A stretch of 64,000 bases of DNA, from contig JAJIRX010000510.1 in the NCBI GenBank assembly GCA_023853785.1, positions 496,001-560,000 on the forward strand, in the 5' to 3' direction. Under the pieces are notes generated by a model. The model was given only the letters and a program-made list of their open reading frames with translations, did not search any database and was not told the origin of the DNA. The DNA comes from Psilocybe azurescens (Eukaryota; Basidiomycota; Agaricomycetes; Agaricales; Agrocybaceae). Below, one piece after another: positions 11,134 to 24,300 of the stretch; position 1 is the first letter of the stretch; each line of letters begins with the position of its first letter. The position numbers and the translations under genes are program-made.

Positions 11134-13584
11134 CTAATCCCGCTCCTCTTTCTCTAAACTCCCCTTCCCTTCCCGCTCACCGAGCTCCCGTTCCCGTTCT
11201 GAAGAAGTGAGCAGCCCCTCCTCCAACTCCGCATCCCTCGTCGTCCTCACCCTCTGCATACCGATCGATTTAGAGTCCTCGCCTGCGTCTTTCTCCTTTG
11301 TCAACTAAATGTTAAATGTTAATTCAAGTTCATCAGTATACATGAATAGTCGGCTTCCTTCGTGGCTTCGATAAAGAAAGGGAAAAAAAGACGTACAGCA
11401 ACATATAAAGCCGAGCTAATAATCAACAACGTCCCGATCACAGACAACGCCGTGGGCACAGCATGGAAAAATATCCTCTCGAGGATGGTGGCGAAGACGA
11501 TTTGTGTGTACACGGCCATAGACCCTCTCCCTGCCGTCTCGCGCTGCAGCCCCATCGTCAGCAGCGTCTGTTTGTGGTTTGTGCGAAGTGGATATGTGTA
11601 GGTATTAGCATTAGAGTGCTCCGTTGGGGATCAAAACGGGAACTAAGACAGGCACTCACCTGAGCGACGAACCCAAATATCCCGATCATCAACAACAGCG
11701 CAAGCCACTCCATTTGAGTAGGTACAACTACCGGCGTCTTGTTTACAACCATCCTATATAAATTATTAAAATTCAATCAATACCAATGCTACAAAAAGGG
11801 AAAAAGGAAAACTGACGCCATGGACGATATGATCACACACCACGCCGAGAAAAACGTCATCGAATGCATCGGATGCGCTCGCTTCCCTATGGCTCGGATG
11901 GAAGTGTCTGTGCAACAAAAATGAATATAAAACTTGCCAGGAAAGAACTTTTGTAAAATTATGGAAGAACCAAACTCACATGCTCCAGTAGCGCCCAAAA
12001 CACCTAAAAGCGCTACTCTACACACCACACCGCATCACCATCACATCGCACAAAAGTCAGTCCATTGAAAAAAAAACCAACAAGAGAAGAGAGAAGAAAA
12101 CAAGTGCGCACCCAACGGCGACCAACCGTTCCCTCGGCGTCCCTTTCTCCGCAGGCGCAGCGGAGGGCATCCCGCTACTCCCATCTATACCAGCACCCTG
12201 CGGGAGATGCGCCATCTCACCGAATATCGCCGCAGGCCGGGCGATCAGTACCACTCCAATCAAACTGACGACTTCAAATAAATAAGGTGTAAAATATGTA
12301 AAATCAGCACCCCGTAGCTTGAAAGGCAGAAGAAACGAAGAAACAAAGACAGAAGAAACGAAGGAGAGAAGAGAAAGAAATAAACAGAGCAAGAACTCAC
12401 TCCCAGCAAACGCCTCCCTCTTCGTAAACTTCTCGCCCAACAGCAGCGCGCCCGCGATGGCCGTGCACATCGGCGCCAAAAACGTGAGCACCGTCGCGTC
12501 GGACAGCGAGAGGTACTGCAGCGAGTAGTACACGCCGAACAGGCCGAAGAACCTGGTCGATAGCGAACGAAAGGGTTTTGGGTTTGTCGATTAAGACGTG
12601 AAAAGCGATACGATTAATTGATAATGACTCACCCGACCGCACCGCGCGTAACGAGCAGCAATCGCACGCCTTTAGGCCCGAAGTACGGGTCTGGAACGCC
12701 TGTCGATAACCTGAGGAGTCACAAAGTCATTTCGTTAATAACAAGTGGAGAGGATATACAGATCATAAGATAGAACGGACGGATGGATGGATGGACTTAC
12801 ATATATCCCATGCAGCAAATGTACGTTATGATCTACGAACGCATCAGGGATCATCAGGATCATCAGCCCAAGCTAACGGTAAGATAACCAAAACCACGAA
12901 CCATCCGTACAGCAACGAGCTATGCAAGCGCACAAAAACAGTCGTCGTCAGTATACCATATACCACGCCACACAAACAAAAAGAAATGCAAAGAAAGAAA
13001 GAAAAAGCAAAAAAGCGCACCTCGAGCGTCGGCACCGGCGGATCGACGCTGTTCAGCTTCTTCACCGCGACGTTCATGAGCGAGAGGAACACCTGCGCGC
13101 CCGTCACGAGGAGCAGGCCCGTGTTGTCCCTCAGCAGGGCGGTGGTTCTCGCGTGCCAGGTGCGGCCGGTGCGGGTGCGGGTGTGGGTGCGGGGTGGGTT
13201 TGTGGATGAAGATGGGATACCGCGTGTCGCGACGTGAGCTTCGCCTGGGCCGCCCTTGGACGAGGGCAGATGGTGGTGCTGGTGGTAATCCGCATCTGGG
13301 ATCTCAGGCGGGTACGGATGTGCAGCGGAGGAATAGGGATAGGAAGAGGCTGAAGACGAGGACGAGGACGACGGCAAAGAAGACGACGAAGAAGAAGACA
13401 AAGACGACGACGAAGAGGATGAGGATGAAGCAGACGAAGAGGACGATGCTACAGGCACAGGCACAATCACAGGCACAGGCACATGCACCGGGGTGTGGGG
13501 CACGTCCGCGAACTCGGCGTATTCAGGCGTCTGCGCTGCGTACGCCGTTCGCGCGGTCGCGTTGGTGGTGGTGGAAGCGGACAT
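11134..13584 (-). CDS. EamA/DMT-family membrane transporter (SLC35G-like), paralogue 1
   Basis: Multi-helix drug/metabolite transporter; substrate unknown. Minus strand, starting MSASTTTNATARTAYAAQTP at 13584. A long low-complexity N-terminus follows, with a run of mostly Ser encoded at about 13330-13460. The first helix region is LLVTGAQVFLSLMNVAVKKL. Later exons give YYSLQYLSLSDATVLTFLAP, MCTAIAGALLLGEKFTKREA, VVSLIGVVLIARPAAIF, the sequence around SIRAIGKRAHPMHSM, MEWLALLLMIGIFGFVAQ, MGLQRETAGRGSMAVYTQIV and LSVIGTLLIISSALYVA. The tail is charged and ends ..LEKEERD at 11134. Two EamA repeats are visible. The same motifs in the same order are found in the plus-strand gene at 55370-57141, so the two are paralogues. 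About eight introns. The Ser-rich extension is absent from the other copy. Confidence 0.82.
12778..12794. repeat. Short GGAT microsatellite
   Basis: About four tandem GGAT/GGAC units inside an intron region of the minus-strand transporter gene. Ordinary low-complexity sequence. Confidence 0.6.
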
Positions 13585-15836
13585 AGAGGCACGGGGGGGG
13601 CGAGGGGATGAAACTCGAGATGCGACGCTCAGGCGACTCAGGCGACGCAGGTCAGGTCCAAGGGGTGTAGGTGTAGATGCCCGAATGCACAGGCCCTTCG
13701 AGAATGGAGGGGTACGTACAGGAAATGTATGGGGGCCGACAGGGCTTGAATTGGATGCTTGTGCTGGTTCGGGAGGGCGACGGGGTGTGGCTGCCTGCCT
13801 GCAGGGTTCGATGGGATGTGCGCGCCAAACGGTATTACAATCAGACAGAGATAGCACCGGTAGGAGGAGGTAAACGGTAAACCAGCAAGTCCAAGTCTGC
13901 GGTCTGCGAAAGCTGGATGTGGGATGGATGGTGGATGGTGGACGTCGTCGGCCGAGCGGTTTTCCAGCCCCAACTTTTGAGACGCTGCCTCGCACACGAC
14001 CGACCTGAGTGGAGTCTGGCAGCGGCAGGACGCAGTGCCGATACCGATATCGAATTAGACGATGGGAAAAACGAGCGCGGGACGGGATGCTCTCGTTGCT
14101 TGTTACAGTAATCACGGGAAGACGAAGGAAGATAGAAGACAGAAGACAGAAGACAGGGAACGAGAAACGAGATATCTAATCACCACATCAATTTGGCGGG
14201 TGGGTGGAAGTTTCTGTTATCGAGGGATCAGGAATGCCTCCGTCGGAAAGGGTTTGCATTTGCAGTGCACAGACATATACATACCCATCATGCGCACCAC
14301 AGACACCCACCACAGCCCAGCCCAAGTTATTCCAAGCTATTCCAAACAGGTTACACTTCCAGCCAGTACCTGTACAAGTCCACCCCTCGAGCTCACTCGA
14401 GCTGCATCCGGTGATCATTCTCACTGCCATTGAATCCCACTCCTGATCATGAGGCAAATTCAAAACGAAAGAAAGACCAAAGAAAGACACCAAGTTATCA
14501 ATGTCATCACTCAGACTGTCAAATCAGGAACATGACGCTCGGCACGCTTCGGCACCCCAGCCGACTGACACATCCCCTCAGGGTCCAAAAGCGTGTTATA
14601 TCGGACCGGTCGAGCGAAATGGGCGGATGACAAAGCAGCAAACGCGTGAGATGGATTAGGCGCTGAGTTTGGAGTATTCAAGGTCCGATGATTACGTAGG
14701 GCTGAGAAAGGCGCGTGGTGATTGGCGAGGAGGAAGGTTGGAACGTGGCCTTTGCAGGGCGGCCGTGCACACTGAGCAGCGATGCATATCATCATCTCGA
14801 CTGAGTGGGAAACTCGCGACACGCGGTTTTTGGATTCGAAGTTTCGAAGACCTTTCGAAGGTAATTAGAGAGAATGGGAATGGGAGGGTGGGAGGGTGAT
14901 GCGACGCTGACAAACGACAGCTGTGGTAGTATAATACGCACTTACGAAGCCAGGTTTGTGTTATTGTGGGAGCATAGCACTTAGGATTGGCGTGGGCGTG
15001 CAGTACCTCCTCGAGGCTTGGGATTTAAGGGTTTGCGACACAGGTTACATCACGCCCGCCATCGGGGTGGGTGGATGGACGAGCGGGAGATTTCCGCATC
15101 CCATATGTATCCGACCGGGGGGTATTTTTAGCGCCCGGTGTGCTTACAATTAAGAGTTGCATGGATGGAGAGTGTGAGGGCGGGGTAAGGAAGACCCGCC
15201 GCACAGTTCTGAAGAATTAGTAACTAGGCTTGGAATACGAGTCAGTCTAGTGGATGTATTGTATGCGATGACTGATCACCCTTGGATCACCGTGGAACTA
15301 ACGCAAATGGGAGAGGGGAGTCAGAAGGAAACGAGAGGCTCGGAAGAAGGAGAGGGTCAGGGAGAAGGGAGAAATTATAGCCACATGGACCGGGAAGAAT
15401 GTCTGAGAAGGAAGGTGTGTTGCCATTTCAAGCAAGGGTTCAGGTTCGCGGGAGAGTTGGGATGCTTGGATGTTGGAACGTTGAGCAAGGATGTGCTTGC
15501 ATTGCGAGTGGGGAAGGGGAATATCAAATACAGCACAGATTTTCTCATTACGAAAGGGAGACAGAAGTTCAAGATCCAGTTGGTAACTGAAGAGGAGGAT
15601 CGCCAAGAGCCGGTCGATCAAGAAGTGGATGGTGGAGGCTGGGTTGATTAATACAAGGGAATTGTAGGCGCCGACATGGGGGAGAGATTTGGCCGGAGAC
15701 AATCGGTAAGGTCTCTATGGACCTGGTAAGATGAGCCGGATCGGTTCGGTTTTACTCTGTGGCGGTGCGGGCCGAGTGGTGAGGATAAGAAGTTGATGTT
15801 GGGATGTGGTGTGCTCCCCCCCTTTCCCATCAAACC
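13585..15836. other. Divergent intergenic region between DMT transporter and Sfp1-like gene
   Basis: A 2.2 kb spacer between two genes transcribed away from each other, so it should hold both promoters and long 5' leaders. Open frames here, such as 15250-15651, lack recognisable domains and have no convincing coding signature. A C run just before the Sfp1-like ATG at 15837 is part of its leader. Confidence 0.45.
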
Positions 15837-16808
15837 ATGATCGCCCATTCACAACCTATCGCCCTCCCCCAGCACAACTCCCAGGACTATCCCATGCAGG
15901 ATGACGGCTCAGAGGGCACCTTCAATCCTGCCTCCTTCACCCGCCATTTCCTCGGCTCGCCCATCTCGTGGCGCGCCGGCTCGTATGGAACGGGAATGGC
16001 GGCCATCGCAAACAACCGTTTTCCAGCGGGTTCACCAACCGCGCAGCTTTTGAGTACCATAGAGTGTGTTCTTTTCGTCCTGTCTATGTGTCGAAAAAAG
16101 AAACTGACGATGTCTCACTTAGCTTGAACAACTTTCGCAGTGGCAAGACACCCGAGAGCGATTCTATCATGAACGCACTCAACGTGTTTGAGCGAGAGGG
16201 AGAACTTGTGAGTTATGTGTCTCACTTATTCTTCCCTGACTAATACCCCACAGTGTCGCAATTACACATGTTGTGGCCAACATCTGACAGATCTGCATGC
16301 GCTGCTGGAGCACTTTGAAGATGTGCATATCGTCGTCCTAGACCCCACATCTGCCCAGCCACAGGCACACATTCAAATCCCCTTCAATCCCACAGTCCAC
16401 GACTTGTCCCCTCAGCAGCAGCATCAGCAGCCCCAACAGCAGCAGCAGCAGCAGCAGCAGCAACTCCATCACCAACAGCAGATGCAGATGCAGCAGCATC
16501 ATTATTCAAATACATTCGACCCAGACGATATGGAGCTGGATATAGAGTTAGATAATCCACCTCCGCCTCCTCCCTCCTCTCGCCAATCCAGCGCAAGATC
16601 GTCCCCTTCCTCCTGTGCTCCTTCCCCCCAGACACGCCTATCTCTACTCCTCTCTCCGCTTACCCGTCCCCCATCCCTTCGCCGCGAATAATCTGCCACA
16701 TATAGGTTCCCACCTCCCCTTCCAACCCAACTCTTCTCCCTATATCACCGCACCCTCGTCCCCCGCATACGACACTGCCTCATCCACCCGCCAAAACTCG
16801 CCTACCCT

Positions 16809-16841
<33 letters not shown>

Positions 16842-19625
16842 CCGGCCGAACCTCAACCTCAACCTCGCCCACGGCGGCGCCTTCCCGCGCGCAACGCCCG
16901 CCAGCTCGCTCCTCGCGCACCCGGAGGACGCGTTCAACCCCTACGCGCGCTTCGCGTCCGACTACTCCTCCTGCATGCCCGGCGCCCAGTTCAACGGCGC
17001 CACCGTCGACGAGGCGAGCGCCGTGAACGGCCATGGCTTCATTTCTGCGTGGCAGCAGCAGCAGCAGCAGCAGGCCCACCAGCAGGCGGGCGGGTGCGTG
17101 CCCCCGCGCTGCTCTTCGCGAGCACGACGACGCTGCCGGGCGAGAGGGCCGCGAGCAGCTCGCCGGGCTCGCGCGTCCCGAGCCCGCAGAGGCTCCAGCA
17201 GCAACAGGCGCAACAGCAGCAGGGCAAGCAGCTCCATCCCTCGAGCATCGCCAAGGCGCACTCGGCGCCGCATGGTGCGTCCGCCACCGCGCCTCCCACG
17301 CCTTCATCCGCCGCGGCGCGCTCCTCCACCGGGCTGACGCTCAACACGCTCACCGCCGCCTCCTCCGCCTCGGCCTCCTCGTCCGCGAACGCCTCGCCCT
17401 CGGGCTCCCGACCGCCCGGTGCGTCGGCAGGCTCGGCGGGGCCCTCCCTGCTCCTCTCCAAGCCCTTCCGCTGCCCGAAGCCGAACTGCAACAAGTCGTA
17501 CAAGCAGGCGAACGGGCTCAAGTACCACATGACGCACGGGAGCTGCAATTTTGCGCCCCCGAAGGACCTGGAGCACGTCAAGGACCTGTTGGAGCGGAAG
17601 CGACGGGAACGGGAGGGGATGGCCGCCGCGAGCCAGGCGGCCGGGAATGCGCAGCAGCAGGGCGCGGTTGCAGGGCAGAATGGAGCGGGGCAGAATGGCG
17701 CGGGGCTGACGCGGAGCGCGTCGCTCGGCAGTGCGCCGGTGGCATCTTCATCGTCGAGTGCCGGCGCCTCCTCATCGCACACCAACACCAACAGCAGCCT
17801 CTCCTCCCAGACGACGCCCTCCACGCCGACGACGCCGCTCTCGCCGACCTCCATCCTCTCGCTCACGTACTCGGACCTCTCGCACATCCCCGAGGCCGAG
17901 CTGCGCGAGGTCGAGCGCGAGGCCGAGCGCCGCCTGCGGCCCTTCGCGTGCGGCGTCGGCGAGTGCACGCGCCGGTACAAGAACATGAACGGGCTGCGGT
18001 ACCACTACCAGCACAGCGGGGACCACGGCGCGGTGGGGCTCGCGCTGCTGGCGAGCGGGCAGCACGAGTGTCTGGGGTGGGGGAAGCGCGGGCACGGGCA
18101 CGGGCATGGGCATGGCGGGCACGGCGGGGCGCATGGACAGCAGCAGCAGCAGGGGGGACGGGCGGGGTGGTGAGGACGAGCTCGGCGTCGCTGGTGGGTG
18201 GTGCGGGGGTGGGGCGAGTGGGAGCGGAGCTAGTGCGGGCATCGGCGGCGGCGCAGGGATGATGCGCGGCAGCGTGAGCGTGCCCGTGAGCCGCGCGGGG
18301 AGCGTCAGCGTCGCGAGCAGCCGCGTGGGCACGCCGCAGCCGCCCACAGCGTTCGGACACGGGCATGGGCCGTCGGGGCTTGGGCTGGGACTCGGGCTGC
18401 AGGGCTTGGGCGCGTATCAGCAGGCGCCCCAACAGCAGCAGTCGTTTCAATCACAGCAGCAGCAGCAGGGCCTGAAGACGACCGCGATCACGCCGACGCC
18501 CGCGCTGACGGTGCAGGCGCAGCCGTTTGTCGTGCCTACGACCGTCACCACCGCGGCGGCGGCTGGTGGGCACTCGAGGCACTCGAGCGCGGGCAGCGGC
18601 AGCGGGTCGCCGACGGCGTTCCCAGGCGGGCAGAGGTCGCCCCAGCATCAGCAGGCGCAGTATGGCCAGCCCCAAGCGCAGGGGCAGCAGCAGCCCTCGC
18701 CCACCCTCACATCCTCAACTTCTTCCCAGCAGTCTCAACAGCAGCAACAGCAACAGCAACAGCAGTACACGACGGCAGCCCAGCAACAGCAGCACCAGCA
18801 GCAGATGGCGGCATACAGCCACTACGCGCAGCAGATCCAGCGGCAGTACGTGCAGCAGGCGCAGGCTCAAGCTCAAGCTCAGGCGCAAGCGCAGGCCCAG
18901 CAACAATTGCAGCAGCAGCAGCAGCAGCGCCAACAACAGCAGCAAAGTCAGTTACAAAAGCAGAGCCAGTACGCGACCTCGACTGCGTCGGATCTGGAGA
19001 TGGAGATGGAGATGGGCCCCCCGCGGCGTCTTTATCCGCGTCTGCGGTGCCCGTCTCGCTTAGTGCCGGCGAGGGAAGCAGTGGAAATGAGAATGGAGGC
19101 CTCGGTGCGCTGGGCAGCTTGGGCATGGATGTGGGCAGCGCGTTCGCGATGAACAGTATCGGCGCGGGTGTGGGTGCGGGTGCAGATGCGGGTCTGAGTG
19201 GAAGTGAGGGCCAGGGCGGGATCGGCGCAGAGGCGATGGGCGACGGCCCCTCCTCGTCCACCTCGTCTCCCACCTCAAATCCGACGACCGCCAACGCGGA
19301 AGACGCGCAGCCGGCGTACGGCAGCCTCGGGATGGACATGGGCGGCGGCGGGCTGTACGTCGACGCGAACGGCGAGTATGTCGGCGATGCGCCTGTGGGC
19401 ATGGGCGGCGTCGGGGTGGGGAGTCCGCAGTATGGCGGGATGTTCGGCATGGGCGTGGGCGTGGGGTCTCCTGTGAAGCAGGGCCAGCAGCAGCAGCAGG
19501 GCCAGGGGAATGTGTCGCCGATGCACCAGCAGCAGCAACAGCAGCAACAGCAACAGCAGTATTATGGTGCGCTGAGCATGGATTATTATGCGCATGGGCT
19601 TGGGCATCAGGGCATGGGGAGGTGA
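15837..19625 (+). CDS. SFP1: Sfp1-like C2H2 zinc-finger transcription factor, Gln-rich
   Basis: Nuclear regulator related to Sfp1, which in yeasts links nutrients to ribosome-biogenesis genes. Starts MIAHSQPIALPQHNSQDYPM; short exons with LNNFRSGKTPESDSIMNALN lead to an atypical first finger CRNYTCCGQHLTDLHALLEH (about 16256-16345). Two C2H2 fingers follow: KPFRCPKPNCNKSYKQANGL..H..H at 17461-17545 and RPFACGVGECTRRYKNMNGL..H..H at 17938-18015. Paired fingers with K-Y-K-N-x-N-G-L motifs are the Sfp1 signature. The rest is low complexity: Gln tracts near 16430, 16810, 17055, 18730-18960 and 19480-19560, plus Ser and Gly/Met-rich stretches. The frame is broken at about 16600-16700, 17090-17100, 18155-18165 and 19017-19022 (C run one short), all in G/C runs, so a naive reading gives five pieces. 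Ends LGHQGMGR. The orthologue name is inference from finger layout. Confidence 0.75.
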
Positions 19626-21300
19626 ATGTAGGACGACGTCCAGCTGAAGGTGTGTGTGATTTAAAAAGCTTATCTATTTAACGCGGGCGCGTTGGCGCTG
19701 ATACTGATTGTTTGATTGATTTTTTAGCGAATTCGTTTTCGTTGTCCTTCGCGCTGTGCTGTGTCTATGTGGGACCTGTCAACCAGCCGTCGCTGTCGGC
19801 GTTGATCGTCGGCGTTGGCGCTACCCCCCCGTCCTTGTGCCTTTTTGTTCATTATGACTTCTTCCGACAACTTCGAACCGCGACCGACCTCGTACCTCGT
19901 CTCGACAATTGTTAGATGTCTAGGCGGGGTATTCATGCGTTTTTCTGTCCATCAGTCCGCTGATCACCAACCCCGCCATCCATGGCCACCCCGCACCAAC
20001 CACCAAAAAAATGACTTTGGTCTTTTCTCTACTCTTCTTTTGTCTATTATTCGTGTTTTCTTTTTTTTCTTTTTTTTTCTCTTCCTCTCTTGTCTCTTTT
20101 CCTGTCTCACTTCGTCTATGTTTCTCTCTGTGCTCCATCTCCCTGTTCTGTTCGTACTTACTCTTAGAAGGAAGGCATAGCTTCGCTTCCATATCATACA
20201 TATACTTATAGATCAATTTTTTGTTTTTTTCGCCGCCTTATTGCTCTTTGACCATTTTGCTCTTTTTGCCCTCCCTACCTGCTTTATTTTGATTCGACCG
20301 ATATTTTGCCATCCTTGATCGCGATCGCAACTCGCAACTCGCCCCGTGGTCCCGCGCTCCACCAAAACCAAACCAGCACCAACGCCACGCAAACCTAGCG
20401 TCCACACTCGCCCACATCCCCGCTCCACACTCCACAGACACGGGGATCCCCGTCCCGTCGCCTTATCGCTTCTTTGCAACCATCACATACTAGAGATAAA
20501 CTTTATGTCGTTTGCTGTGCATCGACGTCGGCGAAGAAACGAACGGCAATTCGGATTGGATTGGGTGTTGGGAGGGGTGGAAAGCAACTAAAAGAATGGG
20601 CTGTCGAGGATTGCGACATTATCACCACCACCAGGCCGCCAACATGCGACAGCCGACCAACTCAAAAGTAACACCCTATTACTCCTCGCCTCCTCTGTCT
20701 ACATACAAGGATGGTTCATAGAAATCCCCACACCCAAAAAAAAACACCACGGTTTCGTTCGTTCTTACATTATCCACTTTATTATTCGGTATTTTATCCT
20801 TTTTTATTAGAATGGAATAATTCTTTTCCTTTCGTCTTCTCATCCTATGTCTTTTCGTCTGCGTCTGCGTCTTTTTCTGGCTTGTTATACTTTTACTTCT
20901 CCTTTTCTTTGCGTTTGGGTATGCTTTCTGTATCATCTCTCTCTACTCACCTATCGTCTTGTTTGTTTCTTGTTCCTTCTCTTACTCTCGTCTCGTCAAT
21001 ATCTACTCGAAACAAATCTACCGTATACTACTATTCATACAATACAATACATACTCGCCTCTACAAAAGTAACCTCGCAACTTTCTTCAAGCTTTCCTCT
21101 CCCTCTCTTCTCTTTATTTCCCGCCCCGTATTGTATTCAATATCTGTTATAGAGTTACATACATCAGTTCTTTTTTGTCTTTTCATTTGCAAAGTCTCTG
21201 GTCTCTTTTTTGTTTGTTTTGGATGGGGAATATAATTTGAATTGAATCAACGCTCATATGGTTACTCTAAGGCTCCTTGCATTAATCAGGGTCCCTGACG
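19626..21300. other. Long pyrimidine-rich region downstream of the Sfp1-like gene
   Basis: The plus strand is strongly C/T biased at about 20020-20160 and again at 20735-21200, with T runs of 8-10. This keeps several frames open by composition alone; the products are runs of F, S, L and C without domain features. It may be a long 3'UTR, a promoter-type CT block of an unseen transcript, or a non-coding RNA. No gene is called. Confidence 0.4.
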
Positions 21301-24300
21301 TAGTGGATTGACAAATACGAATTGACGTACCGTATCGCATAGAACCTTTGCGATGAGAAAACGCGGCAAATTAGGCGATACGCGCACGAAAGGTGCGCAG
21401 CAGGCGTGGTGGACCCCTCTGTACAGGCACACGCACGGTACGGCGGGTTGGCTCATAGTGATAGTGGTCCCAGGGTCAACCACGGTTTGGTTTACTTGCG
21501 AGCCGTATTATGATAAAAATAGCTCACAGTTGGCATGCGCATTTTTGGCACTTGAGTTGTATCAACTCGACTACGGTATGTGTGCTAAAAGTACACACGC
21601 ATCATCTCGCGGGCGATCCGCTAAAGATCCAAGAGGTGTATGCATGTATTTATGTCGGTGAGCAGGTCTTCTTGTTCGAGGGACGCGGACACGGATACGG
21701 GCCCGTGGGTAATGATGATGCACCGCTCCCGAGTCTCGGATTGCATGTCAATGCATGGATCCATCCACGCCCATTGCCCGCAGACCGCGAGTATTACCTC
21801 GTCCCCTTTGCATTCCAAAGTCTAGCCCAAAGTCTAATGATATGTATTTCAATGCTCATAGAATGGGCTGAGCGACCGAGGGATGTGGCTGATCAAGCGT
21901 CGCACGTCAAAGGAATAACAACCCGGCTCCGAGCTGTGTCTTAATGTTCTGTACTGGCTATAGTACCATTGGCCTACAGACCCGCGTCTCGCTGCCTTTT
22001 GGCGATCCGCTTTAAGAATGTGGCTTCGCAGGCACGTTCGAGTACCAATTTCTCGAGAGCCAAGTACACAAGTAGGCGATTGGCGAATTGACGACGACGT
22101 CTACGAGATTTATGTGGAGTTCTTTCATTGATAGCGATTTCGTTTTACCCGCAGGGATCCGGGCATTCTTGAAGGTCCTTTTCGTTGCTCTCGGCTCTCG
22201 GGTACTCACTTCGGGAGCTTACCCGTCCAAAGGTAAAGCTTGGGTGAAGCTGGACTTCGTGAGTAACATTTATGTTTTCCACGACATACCCGGAGGCCTG
22301 AATAAGCCTTCTGGCTGGCTGGGACTTGCGCATACATATCTATCTGCGTAGGTGGGCTCAAATTGGTGTTTGTCAAAGACTTACTCTAAAGAGATGGCGA
22401 GCAGGTTAAACTTGAATAAAGGACGCCCGAATCTCAACTGATGGTCTAGTTTTGGTCAGTTGAAACTCTTCCCTTGTCAAAGGACATAGCTATTTTCTTC
22501 TCGACATCATGAACTTCATGATGCACGAGGTGAAATTGCCTAATTTATCTCAGTGTATCGCATTGGGTAAAACCGAACTGGATAAACATATCTCAAGACT
22601 TACTGTTGCACATGTCCAAGTCTATCTATTGCCGGCGGTCAATTATCAAGTCATGGTGTGGTAAAAATCAACCGCTCAACATGCTTCCAGCCTTTGTGAT
22701 GATGTCCAACAAGCGCCTGCGCACGGCCGGCTAAGACCGACAAGCAGATATGCCGAGTCTTCCGGTTGAGTGATGTATGTACAATGTTTTACCGGCGTCA
22801 TTGATATGATACGGTCGATCCAGCCATCTTGCACTTAGTTTCCTTGACCTGGACCAAAAGCATGGCAAAAACAGCCCAAGATCTACAGGAGGTGGCGTCC
22901 CAAACACGCGTTCTCGGATATCAGAAGCAGAACATCAGTAAATCATGGGTACCCATGTGGGCACCGTATAGCAAGCCTGACAGTGAGGCTGGGTGGCCAG
23001 AACACGGTTTACTAGCAAAGCCAGATTTAGCTTCAAATCTGAAATATCTGATACAACATTGTACTAACCGTGAGGTTAAAGTGGCGTGCTTTCTATTCTT
23101 GGAATCAAATTTCATTTGTCGCCATTTATAGTAGAGTTGTGTTGTTCGTTATTCAATTCTGGAAGGTGAGTACTCCATGAAGTGCATGTGTAATAGGATC
23201 AGACCTCCGATATCCGATACACCAACTGTATATTTACCCTCGCTGATCCCCTACAAGTATTTTTATGATGAGGCTTGACAACGGTGGAAGTAAGGATGTT
23301 TTATTTGAACCTCTGTACGTCTTGGATGTTGAATGTATATCAAGATAAAAAGGCTGCCGATCTTAATCGTTCAAAGTAGGGCTGGTGTGTAGCACGTTTA
23401 AAGTTACGGCTGACATCCCGGCTTCGAGGATGTCCAAATTGACAACGATATCTTCTCAGGTTATACACGACGCAGAGGGTATCAATCTCACACCCATGTA
23501 TAGATTTATGTTGGCTATGCACATTATTATTAAAGCACAGCCATTGAGGCACGAGAAACTCGCCTTTTGCGCGACCCGTGCATCTTTCTTGATTATCTGC
23601 CAAGTACACGAGCGCCTAAGTCTTAAATGCCACTGTTTCTGTGTTTCCCATCCATCTTCTCAATCATAATATCCCTACACGGCCTCGGTCCTCGTCTTTT
23701 ACATGCTTCCAAAACGAGAACAATAAGAAGAAACCCGAAGAGACTCACTCGCCTCGTGCAACTTATTTGCCACTACGAAGATTAAATTTAGATTCGAATT
23801 GTATCAATCCATCATCAAGGCTTTCTCCCATGTCGTCCGTGCTTCACGAATCACGTCTCTTGCCCTTCCTCCCCCCCCTTGGGATAGATGAAGCTGTCCT
23901 TCAGTTTCGCTTCCATTGCGAGTTATACCCACCGTACCACTTCTGTATTGGAGTGTTTTCTAATATATTTGTACATATATAGTGATACTGAGCGCGATAG
24001 ACACCTCGGGCTCTCAGTGAGGACTTCTTTGATTGCTATAGTCGAAGTGTATTGGGAGGTCCATGGAAATGTCAAACCGAGCTGGTCTGGTCCACTTGAA
24101 AGACTAAGAATAAATAAGTGAAGATGATCCATAGCCATAAACACGACGATGACGTATGGAGAGTCGAAACACACTCGTGCTTAATATTCCATGACTATGT
24201 TTCTTTAAGAGAAGACAGTATGCTGTATGTGGCGGTCAGGAACCATTAGAACCATGGCATTAGCTATCAACTTGGCTATGCCAATTCATCATGACGAAAT

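Noticed and set aside
13194..13873. Plus-strand ORFs rich in K, T and R opposite the DMT transporter
   Set aside because: Antisense of the Ser-rich N-terminus of the minus-strand gene.
15250..15702. Overlapping open frames on both strands upstream of the Sfp1-like gene
   Set aside because: No domain or conserved motif; purine-rich composition alone keeps the frames open.
16780..18450. Several long antisense ORFs across the zinc-finger gene
   Set aside because: They are shadows of GC-rich, CAG-repeat coding sequence, giving poly-L/A/R products.
20711..21235. ORF of 174 codons in the CT-rich region
   Set aside because: Product is mostly F, S, L, Y and C from pyrimidine bias, with no domain.
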